A stretch of DNA of 64,000 bases, taken from NCBI GenBank assembly GCA_001970955.1, contig MPUH01000086.1:1-64000 (forward strand), read 5' to 3'. Position 1 is the first letter of the stretch; each line of letters opens with the position of its first letter. The stretch is from Stentor coeruleus. Taxonomy: Eukaryota > Ciliophora > Heterotrichea > Heterotrichida > Stentoridae. The notes under the pieces are model-generated. The model saw only the letters and a program-made list of their open reading frames with translations. It ran no database searches and had not been told where the DNA came from. Positions 30,426 through 40,591 of the stretch are shown here, in pieces. The translations under genes were made by a program, and so were the position numbers.

Positions 30426-31878
30426 TTAAATGTTATTTTGTTCCATCTCAATCAGAGCTTTAATCATTGGAACATATTTTTTCTGTAGTTTATGACTTAG
30501 CAAATGTCTAGTCTGTTCGAAATACACATCGAAATTATCACAATAATCACTTAAAGAAATATGTTTAACAATCATATACACTTCTTCAAATACCTCATCA
30601 CCCATCATATTTTCTAAGCAAAGCCTAAACTGTTGAGCTTTATCAATATTAGCTTCTTCATATTCTTCATTATCATCTTGATTTTCATAATCATCTTCAT
30701 TACCTTCTGATACAACAATAGTTGATTCTTCACTATCTCCTTCAAGTATCAAAGCTGACATTTCACAAATTATTTTTTCTTTATCAGTCCTTTCTTTTAT
30801 ATCATTCAATGTTTCTAGTTCTTTTCTTCGTTTGAGGATTTTACGAAGCATTTTCTTTTTTTTCCTAGCTGATGATTCTTCTAAAACTGGTGTTAAATGG
30901 ATTATTGTATGTGAAAATTCTTCATTGTATTGACTTTCTGTAAGAAACTTTTGAATATTTCTAAGGATTATTGGGATTTTAAGGACTTCATGGATTGATG
31001 GTCTTTGTTTTGCATCAACTGATAAAAGGTTTGAAATTAAGAGTTTTAGTTCCCTAGAATACTCAGAACCTAAAGGTGTATAAATCCCACGGACAATCTT
31101 CAAAGCCAAGCCATGAATAGAATTCGACTGAAAAGGAGGCGCTAGCGCACACATCTCATAAAGCAGAACACCCATAGACCAAATATCGCTTTTAAAGTTA
31201 TAAGGTTTATTTTCTATAAGTTCTGGGGATAAATAATAAGGTGTTCCAACAATAGTCTTGGCATTTTCCATAGTCTGATTGAGCATTTTCGCTATACCAA
31301 AATCCCCAAGTTTAATTGACCCGTCTTTATTCATAAAAATATTCTGACTTTTTAAATCCCTATGGAGGATTTTCCTATCATGTATATGTTTTAAAGCAAG
31401 ACATATTTGCACAAACCATGATATGATTTGATCTTCAGAAAACTTTTCACCTTTACGAGTTTTTATAAGTCCATTAAGATCCCCACTATCAGCATAATCC
31501 ATTACTATGCAAAGTTTGCCTTTCTTAGAAAAAAAAGCTTCTTTAAGTTTTATTATGTATGGATGGTCTAGACAACCTAATATTGAAGCTTCTTTTACAG
31601 TTTGTTCTCGTTCATTTTGATTCATATGACGAACATCAATTTGTTTGATGACGAATTTTTCTTTTTTTGATTGGGATTCTACTAAAAAACATTTACCATA
31701 AGACCCTTCTCCTAACTGTTTTAATAATGAATATNTTTAAAGATGGGGTTGTGGAAGTGGGAATATGAGGATTTTTATATGTTTTTTTAGGAACTTTTTT
31801 TGATTGGGATTCTACTAAAAAACATTTACCATAAGACCCTTCTCCTAACTGTTTTAATAATGAATATTTTTCGCTCAT
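30426..31878 (-). CDS. NEK-family protein kinase, interrupted by an assembly joint
   Basis: Starts MSEKYSLLKQLGEGSYGKCF at 31878. An N at 31735 follows, with a 133-base offset between two copies of the glycine-loop exon, which breaks the frame as assembled. Counting the duplicated stretch once leaves 439 codons in one frame, so the gene itself is probably intact. Kinase features: GEGSYGK loop, FVIKQIDV lysine, HRDLKSQNIF, GDFGIAKML, VGTPYYLSPELIENKPY. This is a canonical NEK1/Fa2-type domain with every catalytic residue. The short tail has an acidic stretch and a helical end (MGDEVFEEVYMIVK) shared in kind with the other NEK. It fires divergently from the tandem pair at 32011, 132 bp apart. 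Confidence 0.9.
31669..31865. repeat. Duplicated flank around N at 31735
   Basis: About 66 bases ending at 31734 recur 133 bases to the right. Between them are the N and about 60 bases of sequence with no role in the kinase. Same pattern as at 14105 and 56095. Confidence 0.8.
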
Positions 31879-32010
31879 ATTCTAATTATAACATATTTTT
31901 ATTATAATTTTGACATGTAAGTTTGGGAAATTGTTTAGGTGGATTTTTAGGATTATAATTGGAAAATAGACATATCATCTAATAAAAAATCCTACAAAAT
32001 AATTTAGAAA

Positions 32011-32934
32011 ATGAGTGATGCAGATAGTCATGAGAATCTTAATCCTCGTAGATATCGACTAAGTCAAGAACTTTTTCGACCTGGTGAACAAGAATCAGAA
32101 TCACTATCAGTATCTGAAGATGAAGGCCATGAATTAAATCTAGCACCAGAATATCAACAAGATGAACTTTTTGGGTCACTTTATAAGTTTATACAAGACG
32201 AAAAAGTTTATAGGGCTGGATATTTTGAAAGAAAACTTAAAGAACTCTCTGAAACACTAAATATATTTAATGAAAACAGAAGAGGTAATCTATTAGGTCC
32301 TTTAAAAATCGACTATCTTGAGCATGCACACTATATATATTCTTTCAAAGCTGAGAGAGGGCTTACACAAGAAGAAATCAAAAAAGTTGAGTATAGGGAA
32401 AGCAAATTTAGCGATTTTGACTACCCAGATGAAAATATGTACAAATACATTCTCAAACTTCTAAAATTTCTATCAAGGCTCATGGTACGCTTTAATATTT
32501 TCGATATAAATCAATATGGCTACAGATTCAAAGGCCGATCATTAACCGTGAAACTTTTAGATATGAGGAAAATCAATAAGCAATGTTTATCAGCCGACAT
32601 ATTTTGGTTCAGTTACGCAATTAGACACAAACCATTTATTGGTAAAATTGAAAAAATCTTAAAAAACTATGCGAAAATCCTCCAGCATTCAATAAATCAA
32701 ATGTTTGACTTTTTAGATTTATGTACAAAACCTGAAATTGATAATGAACCTAATATTTACTATATAAACTTTGATAATTATACACTTAATGTTATCTCAA
32801 GGTGGAGAAGATGGATTTTTAGGGAAAAAATGCATCCAGCAACAGCTAGGCTTTATGAAATTTCCAAATCAATAGAAATTTCTTATAGGTATTTCGAAAA
32901 GCATTTGATACAAGAATTTCTGAAGATTATTTAA
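32011..32934 (+). CDS. Unknown helical protein, tandem paralogue A
   Basis: 307 residues. After a polar, acidic N-terminus of about 50 residues comes a mostly helical domain. Landmarks shared with its neighbour are YFERKLKELS, LLGPLKIDYLEHAH, KYILKLLKFLSRLMVRFNIF, YRFKGRSLTVKLLDM, NKQCLSADIFWFSYAIRHKP, HPATARLYEI and YFEKHLIQEFLKI. No known motif. No membrane helix is obvious despite aromatic-rich stretches. Folded, conserved between the copies and single-exon. Confidence 0.85.
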   Translation: MSDADSHENLNPRRYRLSQELFRPGEQESESLSVSEDEGHELNLAPEYQQDELFGSLYKFIQDEKVYRAGYFERKLKELSETLNIFNENRRGNLLGPLKIDYLEHAHYIYSFKAERGLTQEEIKKVEYRESKFSDFDYPDENMYKYILKLLKFLSRLMVRFNIFDINQYGYRFKGRSLTVKLLDMRKINKQCLSADIFWFSYAIRHKPFIGKIEKILKNYAKILQHSINQMFDFLDLCTKPEIDNEPNIYYINFDNYTLNVISRWRRWIFREKMHPATARLYEISKSIEISYRYFEKHLIQEFLKII

Positions 32935-33015
32935 GTAGTGAAGATATTAATTTAAAGATTTAAGAGGGAAATTATTAAGGAAATGCTTATATTTTATGTA
33001 TTTATTCTATAAAAT

Positions 33016-33912
33016 ATGCTAGTTAAAAATGATATCGAAAGTCCGAAATCTGATAAAGTAAAAGATCAAACGAGAAGAAGTGATGGAGAGCAAGATAGTT
33101 ATGAGTCTGATATTTATTATTGTGAGAGTAAAAAGGAAAGAAATTCGCTTATTATTACAACATGTTTCCAAGCAGATAAGCTTTATAATTCACTTATAAC
33201 ATTTTTGAGAAGGCAAGATTTTTTAGTGAGAGGCTATCTTGAAAGGAAATTTCATAAACTCAGAATATCACAATCAAATCTAAATCGTATAAGAAATCAA
33301 AAAGGCTTTGATCTTCTAAGAATAAACTACCTCGAAAATGTCCACATATATTTTTCACTAAAAAATAAAGTTTCTATATCAGAAACTAATTTCAAAAGCA
33401 TCAAAACTTGGAAAGAAGAATTACAAGAAATCGAATGTATTGATGATAATACGCACAAATTTATAGTAAAATTCATTAAACGTTTATCAATGCTTATTGT
33501 AAAATGGGGACTTTTTGATATAGGAAAGTATATGTTTAGGTATAAAGGAAGAAGTTTAACGGTAAAAGTTTTAGATATGATAAAAATCAATAACCAATGT
33601 ATGGATGTTGACATTTTCTGGATGTGTTTTGCAATTAAGCATTTGCCATTTTTTGAATTTATAGAAAAAAATTTGATAAACTATGCTGATTTACTTATAT
33701 ATTCAATCAATAAAGTTTTTGAATTTTTTGAAACTAGTGAACTTGATTTGACAAATACTTCTCTAGATATAATTCCTAAATGGAAAGTTTTACTAGGGAA
33801 AAGAACACCCCCTGCAGTATTAGAGCTTTATAAACTTATTGACGCATTAGAAAAAGCTTATAGAGCTTTTGAAAAGCACATAATACAAGAGATTCTTAAA
33901 GTTGTTATTTAA
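33016..33912 (+). CDS. Unknown helical protein, tandem paralogue B
   Basis: 298 residues, 81 bp after paralogue A on the same strand. It keeps the landmarks YLERKFHKLRIS, LRINYLENVH, KFIVKFIKRLSMLIVKWGLF, YKGRSLTVKVLDMIKINNQC, DIFWMCFAIKHLPF, TPPAVLELYKLI and FEKHIIQEILKVV. The best-kept block is KGRSLTVKxLDMxKIN, probably the functional centre. The N-terminal tails are unrelated. Divergence is substantial, so the duplication is old. Family not recognised. Confidence 0.85.
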   Translation: MLVKNDIESPKSDKVKDQTRRSDGEQDSYESDIYYCESKKERNSLIITTCFQADKLYNSLITFLRRQDFLVRGYLERKFHKLRISQSNLNRIRNQKGFDLLRINYLENVHIYFSLKNKVSISETNFKSIKTWKEELQEIECIDDNTHKFIVKFIKRLSMLIVKWGLFDIGKYMFRYKGRSLTVKVLDMIKINNQCMDVDIFWMCFAIKHLPFFEFIEKNLINYADLLIYSINKVFEFFETSELDLTNTSLDIIPKWKVLLGKRTPPAVLELYKLIDALEKAYRAFEKHIIQEILKVVI

Positions 33913-34332
33913 TGATTAATTCGTGATTTTTTTCTTTTTAGTTAATAATTCTTATACTTTCAAAAACCTTTTAGTTTTTAGTTTCCATATAAAAAAAATA
34001 CCTGAAATTATTTCATCAACATAAATATTCAAATAAAACCCCATAACTAATAATTAAAAATAATAATAGCCCATCAAGCTCTGCAGCCAATAACTTATAA
34101 ACCAAACCTGAATTGCTTATAAACTTAAGTATTTCCATAATTCATAATAAAAAAAAAATATCTCATAGACTTATATAAAATCACTGCTCTTTACTAATAA
34201 TTACCATATTACCCTTCCTTCTATCCTCTAAAACCACAATTTATCTTCCCACATAATTTCCTTAAAAAAAAAAGCTTCACTTTTTCCTCACATCAATTTC
34301 CAATACTAATTAATTAAAATCTATGACTCTGC
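33913..34332. other. Convergent spacer
   Basis: C-rich 3' flank of the minus-strand acidic-protein gene for most of its length. No gene seen. Confidence 0.5.
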
Positions 34333-34962
34333 TTAAGTGGTTTTTTCTGGCTTATCTTCATCAGTTTGTAGCCCTTCAACACTAACTTCATCGAGTTCTT
34401 CTTCCACATCATCTTCCACCTTTACCGATGTATCATCAGATCCGGTATTATCTGACCCTGATAATTCAATAAATGATTCTAAACCTGTTTGGATAAAGTT
34501 TTGACTATATTGCTCTTCTCCATCAGGGTCATCATTAAATCCTTCAACTAAAACTTCTACATCATCTAAAACAGTTTCATCCTCATCAGTTTTTTCAGCA
34601 GCATCTTCACTATCAGATTCGATTGCAATTTCATCTGTTACTTGTAAAAATGCACTAACTGGGGCTGTTTCTTCTAAAGTTGAAGCACTTGTAACAATAG
34701 CATCATCTTCTTCTTCTTCTCCATCTTCTATCTTATCTCCTTCAGTATCAGAGGCTTCTGTTGTAGATTCTGTTAATGCTTTTTCGGCGGCTTGATCAGA
34801 TGAAGAAGTACTTTCAGTGGATTCTTGTAAGAATAAGGTGGATTTGAATATCCTTAGAGAATTAGACTCAGTATCAAACTGTGAACTTTTGGATAGTTTG
34901 CTAAGAGCGTTTGAGGAGCCCGCTAAGAGTACCAAAAATATCATAAGGGATTTCAGAGGCAT
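34333..34962 (-). CDS. Secreted, very acidic protein, 209 aa
   Basis: Begins with a signal peptide (MPLKSLMIFLVLLAGSSNALS, likely cleaved after the Ala). The rest is almost all Glu, Asp, Ser and Thr. Three short hydrophobic islands of similar form recur: LFLQES, AFLQVTDE and NFIQTGLES. No cysteine in the mature part. Such a protein would be disordered and could bind calcium or pack in acidic secretory granules. Extrusome or pigment-granule content is a guess. No family recognised. Confidence 0.8.
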   Translation of the reverse strand: MPLKSLMIFLVLLAGSSNALSKLSKSSQFDTESNSLRIFKSTLFLQESTESTSSSDQAAEKALTESTTEASDTEGDKIEDGEEEEDDAIVTSASTLEETAPVSAFLQVTDEIAIESDSEDAAEKTDEDETVLDDVEVLVEGFNDDPDGEEQYSQNFIQTGLESFIELSGSDNTGSDDTSVKVEDDVEEELDEVSVEGLQTDEDKPEKTT

Positions 34963-36399
34963 TTTATATAAAACGTATAGTCAGATAGAAAATGGCTGAA
35001 AATTGGGCCCCTCTTTTACTTACTGTAGAGTCTTTTTGAATAAACTTAATGAGCTTTGTGGGATAAATACTTACATGTTGGACGTATATAACTTTATAGA
35101 ACTAAAATGGAATAACCTTGTTATTTCTTTAGAAGGGTTTTGAAGATATATTTTATTGATTTAAATCGATAATAAGATTTAGGCCTATTAATTGTTGATG
35201 ATTTTGGGAATATGATTTTTTGAAGTGATTTTGATTGTTATGTGAAAGATAGAATTTTATTGGGAGAATGTGAAAGCACATACAAAAAAAAGTAGAGATA
35301 GATATATTATATGAAAAATATAGAAAATATTGTCTTTTTTGGGTGTTAGGTTTTAGGATTTTAATATAAAAAGATTTGTTGAGAAATTTATTTGGTTTTG
35401 GATAAAGTATTTATTTAGTTATTTCATCATATTTTTAACCAAGAGTTATTGCTAGAATTTTGTTCTTTTACTAATTTATAATAGCCTAGAAGATGAATTT
35501 TTATCATTTTCACACTTATAGGTCAAAAGATTTAATAAAGTTTATGTTTTTATAATTTAAATACCCCAGATTTACTTTTATGGACTGACTTAAGTGTTAA
35601 AAAGGTGAAATTATCATATTTATAAAGTCTAATCCTAATACAGTCACTTAAAAAGTTTTCCAGAAACCAAACTAAATCTTTTCATCATAAAATTTTTATA
35701 AATACCAAAGATGTAGGCGGATGAAAATTGGTCTTTTTGATATACAATTTCAAGCAGAAGCCAAATTGCATATTGATTATTAAAAATAATCACTAAAAAT
35801 TTTATAAATAAAAGCAAGCTTACTTAAAATATAAACAAGATATGCTACTAAGGTTTTATAAATTTTCTAACAATACATTTTCTTTTTGTTTTATATTCAA
35901 AATATCATACTAAGATTAAAAATCATATAATCTCTTTCACTTAATACAATTATAAATACAAAATTATGATTCCCATATCAACCAAAACAAACAATCCCAC
36001 AATTTTACAAAAATACTCCTTACACCATTTTTTATTCTCACAAAAATTCAACAAATAATATTTAAATCTCTCATCTAAACATAAAAAAGCCAACTTAAAA
36101 GCCTACCAAACTTATTATTTATTATAAAATTCATATATGAAACTTTTCATCTTCAAACCAAAACTGTACTTTTACCTAGAACTTCTTCTCTATAATTTTT
36201 CCTAATTTTTTTCATTTAAAACCTATTCCAAAAATCCACCAAAGCTTATGAACTAAATTTCCATTTCCAAAAACCTTACAATTTCAAAAAATCATTATCA
36301 GAACCATACAGTTTTCATAACCCCCTAACCATAAAATACGCTTTTCATCATAAAAATTCATATTTTCTTCATAACCTTATACCAAATAATAATCAAAAA
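34963..36399. other. Large divergent spacer
   Basis: About 1.4 kb between the start of the acidic-protein gene (-) and the start of the spliced gene at 36400 (+). G-rich to about 35400, mixed in the middle, and strikingly C-rich and G-poor from about 35900, so the skew reverses between two outward-pointing genes. No gene seen. Confidence 0.55.
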
Positions 36400-37047
36400 A
36401 TGATTCCAAGAAGAAAAGTCGCTGCTTATAACTCATATTATCCCTGGCCTATGCAGTAAAAGTAACATAGAGAAATAAGCAAGCGAGGTTGTACAGCTCC
36501 AAGGTTAGACAAAGCAGAAAATCTATATCTTTCATCACGTGTCCCAACAAGTTCTTCAAAATATACTGAAATCAAACTTCCAAGTACTAGAGTTTCAATA
36601 AAACCCTCAGGTTTCAAGTCTTATAAACCTAAAGAACCTATAAAAACCACATCACTTTATACTACTGATTTCCTAGCTTATAAGCAACAAAAGACAACAA
36701 AAAATACTTACTCTGTTGGAAGCCCAAGTTCTGAAGAAATCGAGCATTTCTGGGAAGAAGGTAATAAAAGGCCTAAGACTCAGAATGAAAAATCAAGAAA
36801 AAGACCTAGTGCCCAACAGGAAAAAAATAATTCAGATGCATTTCCTGTAAGGTTTGGAAGTATTGATGGGAAATCATTGATTGATGTCCCTATTATTGTT
36901 GTAAAAGATGATAAAAATAGAAGAACTTCTAGTGCAGCGAGGAAAATCGGATCTAGGGCTACTCAGAGACCTTCTACTTTCCAACCAGCCCGGAGCACTT
37001 TTGCTTCAACTTTAGATCCAGAGTTTTTAGGATTATTCCAGATGTAA
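36400..37047 (+). CDS. Unknown basic protein, 210 aa, two exons
   Basis: A 56-base first exon (MIPRRKVAAYNSYYPWPM) joins across the 15-nt intron GTAAAAGTAACATAG at 36456-36470 to a second exon running to a TAA at 37045-37047. The product is Ser/Thr/Lys-rich with SRVPTSSSKYTEIKLP, EEIEHFWEEGNKRPK and the terminal LDPEFLGLFQM. It is mostly disordered, with a short aromatic helix. The intron removes an in-frame TAA and the second exon has no early ATG, so simple ORF calling misses this gene. Family unknown. Confidence 0.75.
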
Positions 37048-37496
37048 TTTTTTGTTTAATATTATAGAAAATTCAACTAGGATTGTCTTTTGAGTTTTTG
37101 ATGTTGTAGACTATGTTTTTTTTTGTATTTTTAGGATAAAGTAGGATGAGTTAGAATTGTGGTTATGAAAGAGGAAATTAAAATGATTTTATAAGATTAT
37201 GGCTGTAAAGTTAACATAAAGGGCTAAAGGTGTTATAAAACTAGAGAAGTTAAGTGAATTTTATATACAAGAAATTGTAAGATACTGTTATAATAAACAA
37301 GAAACTAATAAGAACCATATGAATTAAAAGATTTTTTAGTATAAAAAATTAATAGTACTAAATCATCCAATCGTAAAACATAATAACTACCACACTCCCT
37401 ATAAAAAATCCTCAACACAAGCTACCACAATAAAATCTTCATTCAACACAAAAAATCATATCCTAAAACCAAGGCAAAATCACATTAATAATTACA
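37048..37496. other. Convergent spacer
   Basis: G-rich on the left (after a plus gene), C-rich on the right (after a minus gene). No gene seen. Confidence 0.5.
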
Positions 37497-38006
37497 TTAC
37501 TTATTAATATCTATAATCTCCCCTAATTTATTCACAAGTTTTCCTTCCAACAATGGTCTGAGCTTAGCTAATTCTTTCTCAAAATCCATCTCCTCATCAT
37601 CATTACCGCTCTGAATAATCTCATCAACAGCAGCTTCACACATCTGACATTCACAAGCTGTAGCATTACATTCTAATAGAATCTTAGCAATATCCAAACA
37701 CCTACTCATGACCGCCTGTATATATTTTACCTCATGAAAAGGACTTTTTTTTTCTAAATTCAGAATATTTGGAAATGCTCCATGGCTAAGCAAAGCCAAA
37801 ACTGTTTCTTTGCTTCCTGCTGCAGCTGCTATATGAAGTGGAGATGTATAGGTAGGATATAATAGTATATTTATATTATTCCCAGAAGTAATAAATTCAC
37901 AGATCTCTTCATATCGATTTTGCTCGCATAATGTTTGAAGGATTGGGGTATTATTTGAAGGTAAAATGGACTTTGAACAGCTTGGACAACTTGTGTTAAA
38001 GGCCAT
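37497..38006 (-). CDS. Ankyrin-repeat protein with Cys motifs
   Basis: Begins with CPSCSK, then about three ankyrin repeats: LQTLCEQNRYEEICEFI, SPLHIAAAAGSKETVLALL and SPFHEAVMSRCLDIAKILL. A CECQMCEAA segment and an acidic end follow. The 15-nt intron GTAAAATATATACAG at 37716-37730 is silent in the frame; removing VKYIQ restores the standard repeat and gives 164 residues. Ankyrin repeats bind proteins; the partner is unknown. The paired CxxC and CxCxxC motifs could hold a zinc ion. Confidence 0.88.
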   Translation of the reverse strand: MAFNTSCPSCSKSILPSNNTPILQTLCEQNRYEEICEFITSGNNINILLYPTYTSPLHIAAAAGSKETVLALLSHGAFPNILNLEKKSPFHEVKYIQAVMSRCLDIAKILLECNATACECQMCEAAVDEIIQSGNDDEEMDFEKELAKLRPLLEGKLVNKLGEIIDINK

Positions 38007-39118
38007 ATTAAAGATATAATGGTTCAGAGATGGCTTATATATGCAAATTTAGGTAGGGTAAATATTGGATTTGTCAGGGAAGAGGATTGGGTATAAGGTT
38101 GGGTTTTGAGATAGGATGGGTAGATGAGGTTTTAGGTGGTGAGTTTGAGAGAAGGATGGGTTTTTGTGGGTTTTTAGAGATGGGATGTGAGTAAAAGGAT
38201 GGTGTGGAGAAGGTTTGGGGGGTTTTGGATGATAATGATAGAATTTTTTAGGTTTTATGGAAGGTGTTGAAGATTATTTAGGCGTTGTAGTAAACAAATT
38301 AAAGTCTTTTTGGTATAGTTTTTTATGTAGTTTTATATTTTTAGAAGGTTGTTTATAGTTGAGTAATAATAGTTGTGTTTATTGATTTTAGGTTAAAGAA
38401 ATCTAGTATTAAAGGAAATATTATCAAACTTATTATAGAAACTATACAGTGCCATAATTACTAAAATCTAAAGCATTCAGTTTCCTATAAAATTATAATT
38501 TACAATGCTAATTTACTAACTTTTAATTATTAACATGCTTCTTATTGAATGAAAATAAAAGTCTATAGGACAGTGAAGCTAATCTCTACAAACATTACAA
38601 CATTTGTAAAAGTAATTAATATAAATTTTAACATATCTGTAAGTCTCTGGAATAATATAAATCGTATATGCACTAAAATAATCAATCTTTCAAACTAATC
38701 TTAATTTTCCATCAGTACAACATTGTCATTTCCAAAATTATTTCCCATCTTCAGTCCTTTAAACCAATGATTCTCCATAAAAACATAATTTTATATAAAA
38801 CCAACAGCAGGTCTCTTTACAATAAATTCTCATCTACATCCTTAGCCTAATAATATTTTCCTTCACTCTATAAAAGCTTATAATCACAAAAATACCTTTT
38901 ATATATTAAATCTCTTTATACAACCCACAATTTTCTATACCCATCCATAATCTAACATAATAAACCCTTGCCACCTTCCTAAATCTTAAAAATCATCTAA
39001 AAATCAAAATTTCACCCATAATCAACTTCATAAAAACAAGCCAATTATATCAAAGATTACCATTTTTTCGGATACAAAATTGAGTATAAATACTTCAGAC
39101 ACGAAAAAATGCCTTATA
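38007..39118. other. Divergent spacer upstream of histone H4
   Basis: The left 300 bases are extremely G-rich and C-poor (5' side of the minus gene); from about 38700 it is C-rich and G-poor up to H4. No gene seen. No histone stem-loop or promoter box recognised. Confidence 0.55.
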
Positions 39119-39442
39119 ATGAAAGGCGCCGGAAAAGGAGGTAAAGGTGGAAAAGGACTTGGAAAAGTTGGAGCTAAAAAACGTCATAGGAAAATTGCCC
39201 GTGAAAACATACAAGGAATCACAAAGCCAGCAATTAGAAGACTTGCAAGAAGAGGTGGTGTTAAAAGATTATCTGGACTAGTCTACGATGAGACCCGTAA
39301 TGTCTTAAAATCTTTCTTGGAAGGAATTGTTAGAGATGCAGTCACATATACTGAGCATGCAAGAAGAAAAACCGTAACAGCACTTGATGTTATTTATGCA
39401 TTGAAGAGACAAGGCAGAACCTTATATGGTTTTGGAGGCTAA
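39119..39442 (+). CDS. H4: Histone H4
   Basis: Core nucleosome histone, 107 residues from the ATG at 39119. The open frame runs further upstream only from a TTG, which I reject. The body is typical: [40 protein letters not shown], and [14 protein letters not shown]. It is unusual in the tail: [20 protein letters not shown] has an extra GGK and no Ser1/Arg3, and KKRHRK has one more Lys than standard. Further changes include [19 protein letters not shown] and EGIVRDA. No intron. Confidence 0.95.
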   Translation: MKGAGKGGKGGKGLGKVGAKKRHRKIARENIQGITKPAIRRLARRGGVKRLSGLVYDETRNVLKSFLEGIVRDAVTYTEHARRKTVTALDVIYALKRQGRTLYGFGG

Positions 39443-39571
39443 TAAAGTTAATCAATGTATAACTTTTAAATATGAGTTTCTTGTATGTTTGTATATATGA
39501 TAGAAAATTATGATATTTATATAAAAGAATACATTATGCTTGATTTAATTAATCATCAGAAATTTGTATTT

Positions 39572-40591
39572 TTAACTTGTAGGACTCTTAGTTATGTAAT
39601 CTCTAATCCTAGAAATTTTCCCTTCAAGATCAGAGTTTGCTTGAGTAAAAGCTTTACACATATTGCAAAGTGTACTGTTTTGCTTTTGTTTAAGTTCAAT
39701 ATAATCATGTTGTAGCTGATTATAAGATTTAGATATTTCTGATAATTGTTTACTTTGGTCTATTGTTGTATTAGATAATCCTGAATCAATACGATTTAGA
39801 CCTTTAAATAACTGAGCTTTGGCTAATGAGTCTTCTAATTGTCTTTTTATATTTTCATTTTGTTTACGTAGCCATGATAATTCTTCTTGTGTCCTTGCTG
39901 CACTTCTTTCATATTCACTTGTAATTTCATTAATTTTTAGGTTTAGTTGTTGTTCATGACGTTTTTGTATACGTTCGATTTCTGTTTTGTAGTGATTATC
40001 AATTTCTTTTTCTTTTGCAGAAAAGTAGCTTTTTTGTTTTGTTTTGTATTTTTCTTTTAGTTGTGATTTTATAGTCATGATTTCTTCTTGGAATTGTTTT
40101 TGTAAGGATTCTCGTTGTTGATCAAGGGCGTGCTGGCATTTTTTCATTAAAGACTGTTTTTGTTTTTGCAGTTCTTGATTGAGGTTATGAGACTGTTTAT
40201 GATTGTTTTCAAGTTTTTGTGTACAAGACAAAAAAGGTGTTAAAAAATTATGTTTTCTAATAACCTCTGGACTAATATTCTTTCTATACCCAAAATCGCA
40301 TTTCTTTTTTTTCTTAACACTTATTCTATTAGGTTTCTTATGTTCATCTGAAGAAAAAGACTCTTCAAACTTTATCCTAGCACTATTAAATGTAGGGCTT
40401 TTAGAATTTTTTTTATCATAGCATTTTTCTGATTCACTTAGTGAAGATTTTATAAACGACCCAAAACTTGAGATAATTGATGCTGACCGTTCAATAATTT
40501 CATCATCACCATTTGATGAACCAAAAGGAGAGACTTGAGATCTTATATCATGAGGTTTGTAAATTTTTATGTTATGTTTACGTTTTTTCAT
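39572..40591 (-). CDS. Coiled-coil protein, 339 aa
   Basis: A Ser-rich basic N-terminus (about 125 residues) is followed by Gln/Lys-rich coiled coil from about residue 128 to 275 (NLNQELQKQKQSLMKKCQ onward) and a second short helix at the end. A 15-nt GT-AG stretch, GTAAACAATTATCAG at 39739-39753, is silent in the frame and could be an intron (turning QSKQLSEIS into QKIS), but no family is available to decide. Its 3' end converges with H4, 129 bp away. Cytoskeletal role inferred from composition only. Confidence 0.8.
   Translation of the reverse strand: MKKRKHNIKIYKPHDIRSQVSPFGSSNGDDEIIERSASIISSFGSFIKSSLSESEKCYDKKNSKSPTFNSARIKFEESFSSDEHKKPNRISVKKKKKCDFGYRKNISPEVIRKHNFLTPFLSCTQKLENNHKQSHNLNQELQKQKQSLMKKCQHALDQQRESLQKQFQEEIMTIKSQLKEKYKTKQKSYFSAKEKEIDNHYKTEIERIQKRHEQQLNLKINEITSEYERSAARTQEELSWLRKQNENIKRQLEDSLAKAQLFKGLNRIDSGLSNTTIDQSKQLSEISKSYNQLQHDYIELKQKQNSTLCNMCKAFTQANSDLEGKISRIRDYITKSPTS

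Noticed and set aside
31686-31700. GTAAATGTTTTTTAG as an intron in the second NEK
   Set aside because: Its removal would delete GKCFLV from the glycine loop, which the kinase fold needs.
33540-33554. GTATAAAGGAAGAAG as an intron in tandem paralogue B
   Set aside because: The encoded YKGRS is conserved in paralogue A, so it is coding.
39080-39118. N-terminal extension of histone H4 from a TTG
   Set aside because: H4 begins at the ATG at 39119; the extension has no H4 similarity and no ATG.
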